Assembly (NCBI GenBank): GCA_903856295.1
Contig: CAIOBP010000155.1
Coordinates: 1 to 47,671 of the forward strand
Direction of reading: 5' to 3'
Source of the DNA: an uncultured Rhodospirillales bacterium
GTDB lineage: Bacteria > Pseudomonadota > Alphaproteobacteria > Azospirillales > Azospirillaceae
Length of the DNA: 47,671 nucleotides
Of this stretch, positions 32,832 to 41,572 are shown in pieces. Positions within the stretch are counted from its first letter, which is position 1. The number at the start of each line of letters is the position of its first letter. A program made the position numbers and the translations under genes. The notes beneath the pieces are model-generated. The model did no database searches. It saw only the letters and a list, made by a program, of their open reading frames with translations, and was not told where the DNA came from.

Positions 32832-34888
32832 CGCGAACCACCGAACATGATCATCATTCCCAGCAGCGCGCTGACGGCGATGCCCAGCAGCCACGCGATC
32901 ACGCTGGCCACCTGACGGCCGACGGTCTCGGTGATCGAAACGGTGTCGGCGATCTTTTCCCGAAGACGCTCGCCCTCCGCGACCGCCCGCTTGTAATCGC
33001 GCCGGGCGCCGGCGAATCCCATGGCGTCCTTGCGGATGGCCTCCGGATCGTCGACGGCGCGCAGCAACTCGGGCAATTTGCCTTCGGACGCCACCTTTTC
33101 GACCTGCTTGCGCACGACCTCCCGATTCTTCCGGTTGTGGAAGCGGGCGAAGGTCGGGTCCATCACCGAGGCCAGCCACCGGCACAGGCCGGGCAGCGGA
33201 TCAATCGAAAAGCGCACCTGAATGTCGCCGAAAATGCTGATCAGGGCGGTGATCCGGCGCACCGGATCGACACCGGGCATGAACTGGAGAAACAGCGCGT
33301 CCTCCAGGCGGCGGTGACGGGCGGCGAGGAACGCGGCGATATGACGGTCGAGCGGTTCGCGCGCCCGGTCCGACTGGGCCGAGGCCAGTTCCAGCGCCGT
33401 CAGCAGATCGGGCGGAGTCGCGGCGTGAAAGTCCGAGACCACCGGACTGAGACACTGAAGATGCGGATTGGTCTCATACAGCACCCGCTCGATGCCGAAT
33501 CCGGGGCCGGCGCGCTCAAGCAGCGGATGCACACTCTCGAGGGCCTGAACCAGCGGCGCCACCTCGACCTTGCCCTCGGGCTGAACATTGAGCCAGTAGG
33601 CCGGCAATTGCCAGGCGATGATCTCGGCCACCGGCTGGGTGGCCTCGCGCCGCACGAAGGAGTCGGCGAGGGCCAAGCCGATGCTGTCGGGCAGCACCGC
33701 CTTGCCGCGATAGCGAATCGGCGCGTGGGGGTCGAGGGCCATGGCCACCCGCGCCACCATCCGGTCGACGACGCTGGAGGAGCGGGAGGTCGCCGCCGCC
33801 GCCGGTTCGGCCGCCGAGGCCACGGTTTCGGCGAGGAGTTCGTCGGACAGGCCGCGCCGCAACCAGCGGTCGACATCGCCGCCCTCGATCAATGTCGCGG
33901 CGGCGGGCACGTTGGCCGCCATCAGCCGCGCCAGCCCCCGGCAATGCCAGACCTCGCGCCCCGCCAGTTCCAGCGGCCGGACGGCGCGCTTGGGCAACTG
34001 GCTCTGCTTGGGACTGAGGCGCCGGCCGGACAGCCAGAGATCGAACTGGTTGACGCCCCAGCGCTGCTTGGAATCATCGAGCAGCATGCCGCGCACCGGT
34101 TCCACCAGATCCTGAGGCAGGCGGGCATTGCCGACGATGGTGGCGAAACTGCCTTTGTCGATCTTGGCGTCGATCAGCGCCTCGTCGCTCATGTCGTGCA
34201 CCGGGTTGCGGCCCAGCGCCAGCACCACCAGCGTCACGCCGAACGCGTACATGTCGTCGAGAATCGAGCCGCGGCCGCGGCCGCCCGGGGTGGCCATCGC
34301 CCGCTCGACCGGTTCGAACAGCGCCGGCTGACCATAGCCCGGCGGCGCCGAGGCGCACTCGCCCAGCAGCACCCCGGCGTTGCTTTCCCGCAAGAACATG
34401 TTGGTGGGACGAATGCCGCCATGGGTGATGCCCCGCCCCGCCAAGTCCCGCAGCACGGCGGCCATCGAGGGAATCACCACGCGCATGATCTGGTCGTCGG
34501 GGACCGAGTCCGCCCCTCCGGTCAGGCTGGCCATCAGCCGCCGCCCCATCGGCCGCTCGAAGAACAGGGCCTGACGGCGCCCCGCGCCCTGATTCCACTC
34601 GACATGGCCGAAATCGAGCAGCTTCATGATGCCGGGATTGTCGATGGACATCAGAGTCGACAAGGCGTCGCCGCGCGGCGGCACGCCCCCGGACAGAATC
34701 AGGGCGAAGCACTCGCTCCGGCGCCCGCGCAGCATCCGCGCGGCGAAGGCGGGGCCGGCGATGCCGTCGAAGGCGGTCAGAGGCTGGCCGGGCAAAACCT
34801 CGTACCGGTCACCGAGTCTGACCGGTTCGGAGCCGCCATCCTTCCTGGCATCGGCCCTGGTATCGGCGAATTGTGGATCGCTCGGCAT
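32828..34888 (-). CDS. Protein-kinase-fold protein, predicted pseudokinase, C-terminal membrane anchor
   Basis: 686 aa from the ATG giving MPSDPQFADT. Residues about 20-290 follow the Ser/Thr kinase plan: SIDNPGIMKLLDFGHVE (subdomain IV), THGGIRPTNMFL at 155-166 where HRDxKPxN should be, GEC at 176-178 where DFG should be, PALFEPVERA near the APE position, DDMYAFGVTLVVLALG (subdomain IX) and DDSKQRWGVNQF (subdomain XI). The catalytic Asp is Gly, the DFG Asp is lost, and no glycine loop or VAIK Lys is visible, so phosphotransfer is unlikely; the Asn of the loop and the helical core remain. The middle (300-640) is unrecognised. A single helix at about 660-682 anchors it. Confidence 0.85.
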   Translation of the reverse strand: MPSDPQFADTRADARKDGGSEPVRLGDRYEVLPGQPLTAFDGIAGPAFAARMLRGRRSECFALILSGGVPPRGDALSTLMSIDNPGIMKLLDFGHVEWNQGAGRRQALFFERPMGRRLMASLTGGADSVPDDQIMRVVIPSMAAVLRDLAGRGITHGGIRPTNMFLRESNAGVLLGECASAPPGYGQPALFEPVERAMATPGGRGRGSILDDMYAFGVTLVVLALGRNPVHDMSDEALIDAKIDKGSFATIVGNARLPQDLVEPVRGMLLDDSKQRWGVNQFDLWLSGRRLSPKQSQLPKRAVRPLELAGREVWHCRGLARLMAANVPAAATLIEGGDVDRWLRRGLSDELLAETVASAAEPAAAATSRSSSVVDRMVARVAMALDPHAPIRYRGKAVLPDSIGLALADSFVRREATQPVAEIIAWQLPAYWLNVQPEGKVEVAPLVQALESVHPLLERAGPGFGIERVLYETNPHLQCLSPVVSDFHAATPPDLLTALELASAQSDRAREPLDRHIAAFLAARHRRLEDALFLQFMPGVDPVRRITALISIFGDIQVRFSIDPLPGLCRWLASVMDPTFARFHNRKNREVVRKQVEKVASEGKLPELLRAVDDPEAIRKDAMGFAGARRDYKRAVAEGERLREKIADTVSITETVGRQVASVIAWLLGIAVSALLGMMIMFGGSR

Positions 34889-35319
34889 GGCGGTCCGGAA
34901 CTTTCTGCGATCGGTTGCCGCGCCGGCGGAAGTTTCCCTCCCCCTGCGGTCGCAGGCACCATACCCCAGGAATGCCGCGAGAAAAAACGGCAATCGCGCC
35001 GGGAGACCGGCTTTGCCGCCGACTCGCCCACGGAGTCTGCCGATTTTTTGACCGTTTCGAACAGCACCGCCCGGAGCTTTCCGAGAAACCGCGCCGCCGG
35101 CCCCGCGATTTTTTCACGGGCGCCCTGGCACGGACCACTGACGAACCACTTATTGATATCGCAATGATAATTCCCGCTTGGCAGCTTGCCTCAAGCTCCG
35201 TATGGTGCGTGCAACCTGATTTTTTCGGTTATTTCAACCGGTGACACTCGCTCTCCCCTCACCATCCGAGGGTCCCCGCCGACTGGCTCGTCCCAGTCAT
35301 ATCCACGACGGAGAAGCCT
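34889..35319. promoter_or_regulatory. Divergent intergenic region between pseudokinase operon and triplicated small genes
   Basis: 431 bp without a convincing gene. It must carry promoters for both directions. The near-palindrome CCTGCGGTCGCAGG lies in the pseudokinase leader at about 34952-34965. Near 35146-35182 the sequence becomes AT-rich (CTTATTGATATCGCAATGAT), the most promoter-like part. A small hairpin CGGTT/AACCG (35226-35240) follows a T-run about 80 bases before the first small gene. Individual promoter boxes cannot be fixed. Confidence 0.4.
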
Positions 35320-35643
35320 ATGCGCAGACTGTTGATCGTCGCTATCGTCGCCTTAATCGGCGCCCTGCCCGTGACCGGCCACGCCCAGACCAAGGGGCAA
35401 GCCCCGACCGCCGCCAAGCCGCCCTCGGAAACCCCATATCCTTATGTTGTCGGCCTCGGCGCGATCGCCGGCATCGTCGGCGCCCAGTACGTCCTCTTCG
35501 GCCCGGCGGGCTTTCCCTTCTGGGAGTCCACCGTGTCCGGACAGCAGATTCCGGCGGTCATCTCGGTCGGCGTGAGCCGCATGTTCGCCATCACCAGCTC
35601 GGTGACCGGCGGCCTGATCGCCAACTGGATGTACGACCACTAG
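35320..35643 (+). CDS. Small exported membrane protein, paralogue 1 of 3
   Basis: 107 aa. A signal peptide MRRLLIVAIVALIGALPVTGHAQT (about 24 residues, cleavage likely after HA) is followed by a Pro/Ala/Lys-rich linker, a glycine-zipper-like helix GLGAIAGIVGA, an aromatic segment FPFWES and a C-terminal TSSVTGGLIANWMYDH. A GGAG precedes the ATG. It shares the signal peptide, the A-G-I/V-V helix and the TGxLIANW ending with the two genes that follow. No named family is recognised; an inner-membrane or periplasmic oligomer is plausible. Confidence 0.8.
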   Translation: MRRLLIVAIVALIGALPVTGHAQTKGQAPTAAKPPSETPYPYVVGLGAIAGIVGAQYVLFGPAGFPFWESTVSGQQIPAVISVGVSRMFAITSSVTGGLIANWMYDH

Positions 35644-35726
35644 GCCGTGATCCGGTGAACCTTGCCGCGGGCGACCTCGTGCCGCCGCAGCCCCATTGCC
35701 CCGATCAAGACCTCCGAGGAGGAACC

Positions 35727-36056
35727 ATGCGCAGACTGATCATCGTTGCCCTGATCGCCCTGATCGGCTTGATGCCGCTCACGTTTTCGGCCAACGCCTA
35801 CGCCCAGACCCAGCCCCAGGGCCAGACCGTCGCCAAGACCGACCATCGCCTCATGGCGGTCGGTGCCGGCGCCATTGTCGGCATCGTGCTGTTCAACATG
35901 CTGACCTATCCCTACGGCTCGGTGCCGTTCGTCGCGGCTCCGCTCGCGCCGACTCCGACCAACATCGCCCTCGGCAGCCGCGTGCTCGCGACTCTCACCG
36001 GTGGCGCCGGCGGTCTGGCCGCGCACTATCTCTACAACGCGTCCTCGAACAACTGA
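35727..36056 (+). CDS. Small exported membrane protein, paralogue 2 of 3
   Basis: 109 aa, second of the triplet, 83 bases after the first. The ATG follows GAGGAGG by a few bases. Signal peptide MRRLIIVALIALIGLMPLTF, cleavage around NAYAQT, then a Gln/Lys linker, hydrophobic helix MAVGAGAIVGIVLFNMLTY, a Pro-rich middle and a C-terminal LTGGAGGLAAHYLYN. Its 5' coding DNA is nearly identical to that of the third copy, pointing to recent local duplication. The ending has lost the IANW of the other two. Confidence 0.8.
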   Translation: MRRLIIVALIALIGLMPLTFSANAYAQTQPQGQTVAKTDHRLMAVGAGAIVGIVLFNMLTYPYGSVPFVAAPLAPTPTNIALGSRVLATLTGGAGGLAAHYLYNASSNN

Positions 36057-36177
36057 TTCCGGCGCTAAGGCCCCCGGCCCGCCCCTTCCGCCCAGGCTCG
36101 ACCGCACCGCCGATCCCGAGCCGGCATGAGGACGCGACCGGTATCCCACCGCCGAATTCCGCTCCAAGGAGACCATA

Positions 36178-36495
36178 ATGCGCAGACTGGTCATCGTTGC
36201 CCTGATCGCCTTGATCGGCCTTGTGCCGTTCACCGCTTCGGCCCAGACCCACACCACCGCCCAGACCGCGGCCAAGACCGATTACGTCTATCCGCTGGTG
36301 CTGGCGACCGGTGCCCTGGCCGGCGTCGTCGCCATCAACCTCTACTCGTTCTCCTACTTCACCCTGCCGCTGGCGCTCGACACCGCCGCCGGTCCTGCGA
36401 TTTCCTCGCCGGCCGCCGCCGCCGCCAGCCGCATCTATGTGATCACCTCGGGCGTCACCGGCGCCCTGATCGCGAACTGGCTCTACGGCAAGTAA
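36178..36495 (+). CDS. Small exported membrane protein, paralogue 3 of 3
   Basis: 105 aa, last of the triplet. AAGGAGA lies seven bases before the ATG. Signal peptide MRRLVIVALIALIGLVPFTA with cleavage at ASAQT, a linker with repeated Gln-Thr, helix LVLATGALAGVVAINLY, an Ala-rich middle and the ending TSGVTGALIANWLYGK. It ends 46 bases before a strong intrinsic terminator, so the three genes probably form one transcript. Confidence 0.8.
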   Translation: MRRLVIVALIALIGLVPFTASAQTHTTAQTAAKTDYVYPLVLATGALAGVVAINLYSFSYFTLPLALDTAAGPAISSPAAAAASRIYVITSGVTGALIANWLYGK

Positions 36496-36541
36496 GCGGC
36501 CCGGACGGGCCCCGCCCGTCTTGGTGACTCCCTTCAAGCAG

Positions 36542-36578
36542 CCGCCGCTGGCGATCCGGCCAGCGGCGGTTTCTTTTT
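36542..36578 (+). terminator. Rho-independent terminator after the small-protein triplet
   Basis: A perfect 10-bp stem CCGCCGCTGG/CCAGCGGCGG (36542-36551, 36560-36569) with an eight-base loop is followed by TTTCTTTTT. Confidence 0.9.
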
Positions 36579-36664
36579 GCGGCGATGCCCATCCTTCAGC
36601 TTGCGGTGCCCATGCGAAGTTGTTACTACATGTTGCCACGTAGACCGCTGAGAGCCGCCCAACC

Positions 36665-38341
36665 ATGACCGGTTCACGCGACTCCTGGGATTGGCTGAAA
36701 GACGGCGTCGAGGCGCTGGCCTTTGGCAATCCCATATACAACCTGATGCTGGGCGGACGCACCCTGTCCGCGCTGCCCGTTGTCCCGCAAGACCTCTGGC
36801 CGGGGGATCCCGAGCGCGGCACCGCCTTGCTTGACGGCGTGTTCCAGTTCGCCGGCCAAACCCTGACGCTCGAAGCCTCGCCGATGACCGATGCGTTCTG
36901 GCAGCCCGAGGGCGCCAGCGATGCTTGGTACGCCGGCCTGCACAGCTTCCATTGGCTGCGCGACCTGCGGGCGCTGGGCGGCGACGAGGCGCGCCGCGCC
37001 GCGCGCTCGCTGGTTTACGGTTGGTCCTGCTGCCACGCGGTCTGGCATGGCGATGCCTGGTCGCCGTTTCTGGCCGGAACCCGCATCGCCAACTGGGTTG
37101 GCCTGCACGATTTCTACTGTGCCAGCGCCGACGAGAGCTTCCGCGCCTGTATCTTCGACAGCCTCGCCCGCCAGACCCGCCATCTGCGGCAGGTCGTTCC
37201 CGGCGATCTCCAAGGCACCAAGCTGCTGACCGCGATCAAGGGGCTGGTTTTCGGCGGCTTGCTGCTACCCAACAGCCGGCTTTGCTTCACCGAGGCCCGG
37301 CGTCTGCTTGAACGTGAGTTGCCGCGCCAGATTCTGCCCGATGGCGGTCACGTCTCACGCAACCCCTCGGCGCACCTGATGGTGCTGCGCGACCTGATCG
37401 ACATCCGCGCGGCGCTGCGGGCCGCCAAGGTTGAGTTGCCGACGGCGCTGACTCAGGCCATCGACCGCATGGCGCCAGTCCTGCGCTTCCTGCGTCACGG
37501 CGATGGCGGCCTCGCCCTGTTCAACGGCGGACGCGAGGAAGAGGCGCCGCTGATCGACACCGTGCTGACTCAGGCCGATTCCCGCGCCCGACCGGTACGC
37601 GTTCTGCCCGAGACGCGATTCGAGCGCCTGCATGGCGGTCGCGCCCTGGTGATCTTCGATGCCGGAGCGCCGCCGCCGACCGGGGCCGACCGCAGGGCCC
37701 ATGCCGGCACCCTCAGTTTCGAATTCAGCATCGGCAAGGAACGGCTGGTGGTGAATTGCGGCGCTCATCCCGAAATCGGCAATCCCTGGCATCAGGCCCT
37801 GGCCGGCACCGCCGCCCATTCCACGGTGATGATCGGCGACCAGGACTCCTCGGAAATCGCCGCCAGCGGTGGGCTCAGCCGGCGCCCCGCCCAGATCGTC
37901 TGCGAACGCCGGGAGACCGGCGACGAAATCACCGCCACCGCCAGCCACAATGGCTACGCCTCGACCTTCGGCCTGATCCACCGCCGGCACCTGAATCTGG
38001 ATCTCCACGGCAACGCCCTCAGCGGCGAGGATGTGCTGGACCCGGTCGCCGGCACCGCCGCCCCGCCGCTCCACCCCTTCGCAGTGCGCTTTCACCTCCA
38101 CCCTCTGGTCCAGGCCCGAGTCGAGGAGGGTATCGACGGTCCGACCGTGCTGATGCTGCTACCCAACGGCACCATCTGGCGTTTTAGCGCCGAAGGCGCG
38201 CTGGTCGAACTCGGAGAAAGCATCTATTACGGCAGCGACGCCCCGCCCCGCCCCTGCTTCCAGATCACCGCCAGCGGTGAAACCGGCGTCGGCGCCACCT
38301 CGGTCACCTGGGCCTTCACCCGCGAGCAGCCTTCGGGGTAG
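36665..38341 (+). CDS. Heparinase II/III family protein
   Basis: 558 aa. The N-terminal two thirds are an alpha-helical toroid with [14 protein letters not shown] and [20 protein letters not shown]; the C-terminal beta domain has [21 protein letters not shown] and [18 protein letters not shown], which match the heparinase II/III C-terminal domain. No signal peptide is visible. This gene type commonly precedes purH in alphaproteobacteria, as here (40 bases upstream). Its substrate there is unknown; cleavage of an acidic polysaccharide is inferred from the family only. Confidence 0.9.
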   Translation: MTGSRDSWDWLKDGVEALAFGNPIYNLMLGGRTLSALPVVPQDLWPGDPERGTALLDGVFQFAGQTLTLEASPMTDAFWQPEGASDAWYAGLHSFHWLRDLRALGGDEARRAARSLVYGWSCCHAVWHGDAWSPFLAGTRIANWVGLHDFYCASADESFRACIFDSLARQTRHLRQVVPGDLQGTKLLTAIKGLVFGGLLLPNSRLCFTEARRLLERELPRQILPDGGHVSRNPSAHLMVLRDLIDIRAALRAAKVELPTALTQAIDRMAPVLRFLRHGDGGLALFNGGREEEAPLIDTVLTQADSRARPVRVLPETRFERLHGGRALVIFDAGAPPPTGADRRAHAGTLSFEFSIGKERLVVNCGAHPEIGNPWHQALAGTAAHSTVMIGDQDSSEIAASGGLSRRPAQIVCERRETGDEITATASHNGYASTFGLIHRRHLNLDLHGNALSGEDVLDPVAGTAAPPLHPFAVRFHLHPLVQARVEEGIDGPTVLMLLPNGTIWRFSAEGALVELGESIYYGSDAPPRPCFQITASGETGVGATSVTWAFTREQPSG

Positions 38342-38381
38342 AAAGGCGCACGCGCCCCTTCCCCTGCTCGAGAACTCCCCC

Positions 38382-39965
38382 ATGACCTCAGACCTCATCC
38401 GCGTCACCCGCGCCCTGATCAGCGTTTCCGACAAGACCGGCCTTGTGGCCCTGGGTCAGGCGCTGGCGGACCGCGGCGTCGAAATCCTCTCCACCGGTGG
38501 CTCGGCCCAGCGGTTGCGCGAGTCCGGCGTGCCGGTGACCGAAGTTGCCGACTTCACCGGCCATCCCGAGATGCTCGACGGCCGGGTCAAGACTCTGCAT
38601 CCGCGACTCCATGGCGGCATTCTCGGCCGGCGCGATCTGGCCAGCCATCGCGAGCAAATGGCCGCCCACAACATTCCGCCGATCGATCTGGTGGTGGTCA
38701 ATCTCTACCCCTTCGAGGCCACGGTGGCACGCGGCGCCGATTTCGAGGAGTGCGTCGAGAACATCGACATCGGAGGCCCGACCCTGATCCGCGCCGCCGC
38801 CAAGAATCATGATTCGGTCGCGGTGGTCACCGATGCCGCCGATTACCAGGCGCTGCTCGCCGAACTGAGCGCCCACGATGGCGCCACCACCCTGACGCTG
38901 CGCCGGCAGTTGGCCCGTCTCGCCTACTCCCGCACCGCCCTCTATGATTCGGCGATCTCCCGCTGGTTCGCCGAACAGGCCGGCGAGACCTTCCCGCCGG
39001 TTTTGACCTTCGGCGGCCGGTTGGCCCAATCGCTGCGCTATGGCGAGAATCCGCACCAGCAGGCCGCCTTCTATCTTGGCGGCCCGGCCCGGCCCGGCGT
39101 CGGCACCGCGGTGCAGGTTCAGGGCAAGGAGCTGTCCTACAACAATCTCAACGACACCGACGCCGCCTATGAGTTGGTCGCCGAGTTCGACAAGCCGGCC
39201 GTGGCGATCATCAAGCACGCCAACCCCTGCGGCGTCGCCGAGGCCGCGACTCAGGTCGAGGCCTACAAGGCGGCGCTACAGTGCGATCCGGTCAGCGCCT
39301 TCGGCGGCATCATCGCCCTCAACCGACCGCTGGAAGCCGCCACCGCCGCCGAAATCGCCAAGCTGTTCGTGGAGGTGATCATCGCCCCCGATGCCGGCGA
39401 GGAAGCCCGCGCGATCATCGCCACCAAGAAAAACCTGCGCCTGTTGCTGACCCGCGATCTGCCCAACCCCGACGTCGGCGGCCTTCAGGTCCGCAACATC
39501 GCCGGCGGCCTGCTGGTTCAGACCCGCGACATCGTCCGCGTCGGGCTCAAGGACCTCAAGGTCGTCACCAAGCGCCAGCCGACCGAGCAGGAACTGGCCG
39601 ATCTGCTGATCGCCTTCCGGGTGGCCAAGCACACCAAGTCCAATGCCATCATCTATGTCAAGAACGGCGCCACGGTCGGTGTCGGCGCCGGCCAGATGAG
39701 CCGGGTCGATTCCGCCCGCATCGCCGCGATCAAGGCCGCCGACGCCGCCAGGATGGCCGGTCTCCCGGCACCCCTGACCCTCGGCTCCGCCGTCGCCTCG
39801 GAAGCCTTCTTCCCCTTCGCCGATGGCCTGATCGCCACCGCCGAAGCCGGAGCCACCGCCGTGATCCAACCCGGCGGCTCGGTCCGGGACGCCGAAGTGA
39901 TCGCCGCCGCCGATGAACGTGGCTTGGCCATGGTCTTCACCGGGGTTCGCCACTTCCGGCATTAG
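38382..39965 (+). CDS. purH: Bifunctional AICAR formyltransferase/IMP cyclohydrolase
   Basis: Catalyses the last two steps of IMP synthesis. 527 aa: an N-terminal MGS-like cyclohydrolase domain ([39 protein letters not shown]) and a C-terminal transformylase domain with the catalytic Lys-His in [23 protein letters not shown] and [17 protein letters not shown]. The ATG is chosen from the family start [14 protein letters not shown]; the frame is open further upstream inside the heparinase gene. Confidence 0.97.
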   Translation: MTSDLIRVTRALISVSDKTGLVALGQALADRGVEILSTGGSAQRLRESGVPVTEVADFTGHPEMLDGRVKTLHPRLHGGILGRRDLASHREQMAAHNIPPIDLVVVNLYPFEATVARGADFEECVENIDIGGPTLIRAAAKNHDSVAVVTDAADYQALLAELSAHDGATTLTLRRQLARLAYSRTALYDSAISRWFAEQAGETFPPVLTFGGRLAQSLRYGENPHQQAAFYLGGPARPGVGTAVQVQGKELSYNNLNDTDAAYELVAEFDKPAVAIIKHANPCGVAEAATQVEAYKAALQCDPVSAFGGIIALNRPLEAATAAEIAKLFVEVIIAPDAGEEARAIIATKKNLRLLLTRDLPNPDVGGLQVRNIAGGLLVQTRDIVRVGLKDLKVVTKRQPTEQELADLLIAFRVAKHTKSNAIIYVKNGATVGVGAGQMSRVDSARIAAIKAADAARMAGLPAPLTLGSAVASEAFFPFADGLIATAEAGATAVIQPGGSVRDAEVIAAADERGLAMVFTGVRHFRH

Positions 39966-40120
39966 CGCGGATCGCGAAGACCCCGCGCTCCCCGCCGTCG
40001 GTACCACCTTCCGATGAGAACTCCTCATTGGGGGGTGGTCTTCCGGCGCGACAAACACCCCAGAAGCAAGATGAAGGTCGCCCGACACTCGGGCGGACAG
40101 TGGACACATCCGGTGGAAGG

Positions 40121-40139
40121 CCCCTTATCCATCAAGGGG
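40121..40139. terminator. Small hairpin beyond the lipoprotein gene, possible terminator
   Basis: CCCCTT and AAGGGG pair across a seven-base loop six bases past the lipoprotein stop codon. There is no T-run on either side, so terminator function is weakly supported. The remaining space to purH holds no gene that I can support. Confidence 0.3.
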
Positions 40140-40145
40140 GGCTCG

Positions 40146-40559
40146 TCAATTCCGCAGAACGACCACTTCATCGACAACGTTGTTGTTGTCATACCGCACT
40201 TGATAGGACAGTTGGTCGCTCCCTCCGGCATTGCGCAGTGGCAGCGATATCAGTTCCCATGTGAACAAAGTACAGACATCCAAAAGTAGGTTGCCAAAAG
40301 CGAGCCCCGTCCGTTTTACGCCGCTTTGCCCCCTTGGAATATAGAATATATCGTACTGCCGCTCATTTTTGACAAAACTTGTTGTCGGAGCCTCGAATTC
40401 CGCGACAAGCTTCACTTTCTCAGTTCCAACCTTAAACAGATCAAGGTTGTCTGGTGCCCCAGGCTGAGTAAGAGCCCTGATTGGGGCGCACCCTGACAAA
40501 ACAAGAACCACCACAGCGACGATGATCGCGCTGGCATGTGAGGTTTTTATTTGTTTCAT
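40146..40559 (-). CDS. Lipoprotein with possible BamE-like fold
   Basis: 137 aa. The start ATG gives MKQIKTSHASAII followed by a hydrophobic run ending in the lipobox LSGC, so the mature protein begins with a lipidated Cys near residue 24. The mature part reads like small BamE/SmpA-type outer-membrane lipoproteins: LFKVGTEKVKLVAEFEAPT early, YDIFYIPRG, LLLDVCTLFTWELISLP, and a closing YQVRYDNNNVVDEVVVL. This fold assignment is inference. It is last in a run of four small minus-strand genes in AT-richer DNA. Confidence 0.75.
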   Translation of the reverse strand: MKQIKTSHASAIIVAVVVLVLSGCAPIRALTQPGAPDNLDLFKVGTEKVKLVAEFEAPTTSFVKNERQYDIFYIPRGQSGVKRTGLAFGNLLLDVCTLFTWELISLPLRNAGGSDQLSYQVRYDNNNVVDEVVVLRN

Positions 40560-40658
40560 TTTACATGACCCAAACAGATATGGTGAAAGTTGCGGAAAGT
40601 TGAATCCGCACCCAGGATGAATAACCTCCAAACCCCTTAAAACTTACATGGCCTTGTT

Positions 40659-40683
40659 GGGACGAAGGGGCCCCCTTCGTCCC
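40659..40683. repeat. Near-perfect 12-bp inverted repeat between two lipoprotein genes
   Basis: GGGACGAAGGGG is followed after one base by its exact complement CCCCTTCGTCCC. It lies between the two lipoprotein genes and resembles the GC-rich dispersed hairpins elsewhere in the window. It could act as a terminator or RNA-processing site that lowers expression of the downstream gene (inference). Confidence 0.6.
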
Positions 40684-40694
40684 GGTACCAAGGG

Positions 40695-40904
40695 TCAATT
40701 CTTCAGCTCAGGATGCCGCAAGTTGATAAACGGCGCCGCATCGTCAGGCACCTGGGTAAGGCATTCCGAATAAGCCGACAACTTATGCCCCTTCTCATCC
40801 AACACGCGATCCGTAATGCACTTCTTAACAACGACCGGAGCGCAACCGCTCATCCCAAGGACAGCAGCCCCAATCACCAGGAGTATTTGCGTCTTCTTGC
40901 TCAT
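40695..40904 (-). CDS. Small lipoprotein, paralogue A
   Basis: 69 aa with lipobox MSGC after a hydrophobic signal; AAGGA precedes the ATG (MSKKTQILLVIG). The mature part of about 50 residues has KKCITD, a Gly, LSAYSECLTQ, and ends LRHPELKN. The neighbouring 70 aa lipoprotein shares the pattern K-C-x2-D...G...S-x-Y-x-E-C-x-T-Q...P...L-R-H-P...N, so they are paralogues. The two Cys of the mature part may form a disulfide in the periplasm. No named family is known to me. Confidence 0.78.
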   Translation of the reverse strand: MSKKTQILLVIGAAVLGMSGCAPVVVKKCITDRVLDEKGHKLSAYSECLTQVPDDAAPFINLRHPELKN

Positions 40905-41005
40905 CGCTATTTCCTTCTCGGCTAGGCCAGGTAATGGATGGCGCATACAGCCCTCCGCCCCCGATTTTGAGAATTTGGCTCTTCGTATTTTTCGATACAG
41001 GACGC

Positions 41006-41218
41006 TTAGTTAAGCATGTCCGGATGCCGCAGATGAACTGGAGCAATGGCTTTCGAAGGCGGCAACATCTGAGTGACGCATTCGGTATACGTCGAAACAT
41101 TTTTCCCGGACACGTCGTTGGTATAGTCGACAGAGCATTTGCTGAACGTCGTCGGCTTGCCGCACCCACTTAGCCCAAGGACAACAGCACCCAGCGCCAG
41201 AATCGTTACCTTTTTCAT
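41006..41218 (-). CDS. Small lipoprotein, paralogue B
   Basis: 70 aa: signal MKKVTILALGAVVLGLSGC with lipobox LSGC, then KPTTFSKCSVD, GKNVSTYTECVTQ and the ending VHLRHPDMLN. It shares the spacing of its two internal cysteines and the LRHP ending with paralogue A, which lies about 100 bases downstream on the same strand. Function unknown; lipoprotein location is a confident inference from the lipobox. Confidence 0.8.
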   Translation of the reverse strand: MKKVTILALGAVVLGLSGCGKPTTFSKCSVDYTNDVSGKNVSTYTECVTQMLPPSKAIAPVHLRHPDMLN

Positions 41219-41290
41219 TGCAAACTCCTTCTCAGGTTGACTTATTTATGTCAAGACGACCCATCAGCCGGCATCCCAACCATGTTGGGG

Positions 41291-41572
41291 TCAGCCGTTT
41301 GCTTCAACTTCTTCGTCTTCGTCTTCTTCTATCAACGCGTTCCCAAGAGAATCTTCGAGGGCCCCCGTGTCGCCGAGATCAATCGTCTCACGCGTCCCCC
41401 CTCTGCCCATACTCTGCGATTGCTGCCTTCCGACGGCCTGCATAAAGTTGTTGAAGTTAAAGCCGCCGGCCATCTGCACTCCGCCATGGTTCGTAGCCTG
41501 CCGGTGATCGGGCAAACAGACGACTACCCCGATAGATAGGGCGACTATCGCCAACAATACTATCTTTCTCAT
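41291..41572 (-). CDS. Small exported protein with acidic tail, unknown
   Basis: 93 aa starting MRKIVLLAIVALSIG, with GGAG seven bases before the ATG. After the signal or anchor segment there is a Gly/Asn/Gln-rich middle (GGFNFNNFMQAVGRQQSQSM) and a very acidic end (IEEDEDEEVEANG). A Cys follows the hydrophobic run (VVVC), but the context is not a good lipobox. I do not recognise a family. It heads the small-gene series, 72 bases before lipoprotein B. Confidence 0.65.
   Translation of the reverse strand: MRKIVLLAIVALSIGVVVCLPDHRQATNHGGVQMAGGFNFNNFMQAVGRQQSQSMGRGGTRETIDLGDTGALEDSLGNALIEEDEDEEVEANG

Noticed and set aside
35178-35192. TTGGCAGCTTGCC as a sigma-54 promoter upstream of the small-protein triplet
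   Set aside because: The GG and GC elements are about four bases too close together for a -24/-12 promoter.
40014-40289. Plus-strand frame of 91 codons after purH
   Set aside because: It lies largely antisense to the lipoprotein gene and has no family resemblance or ribosome site.
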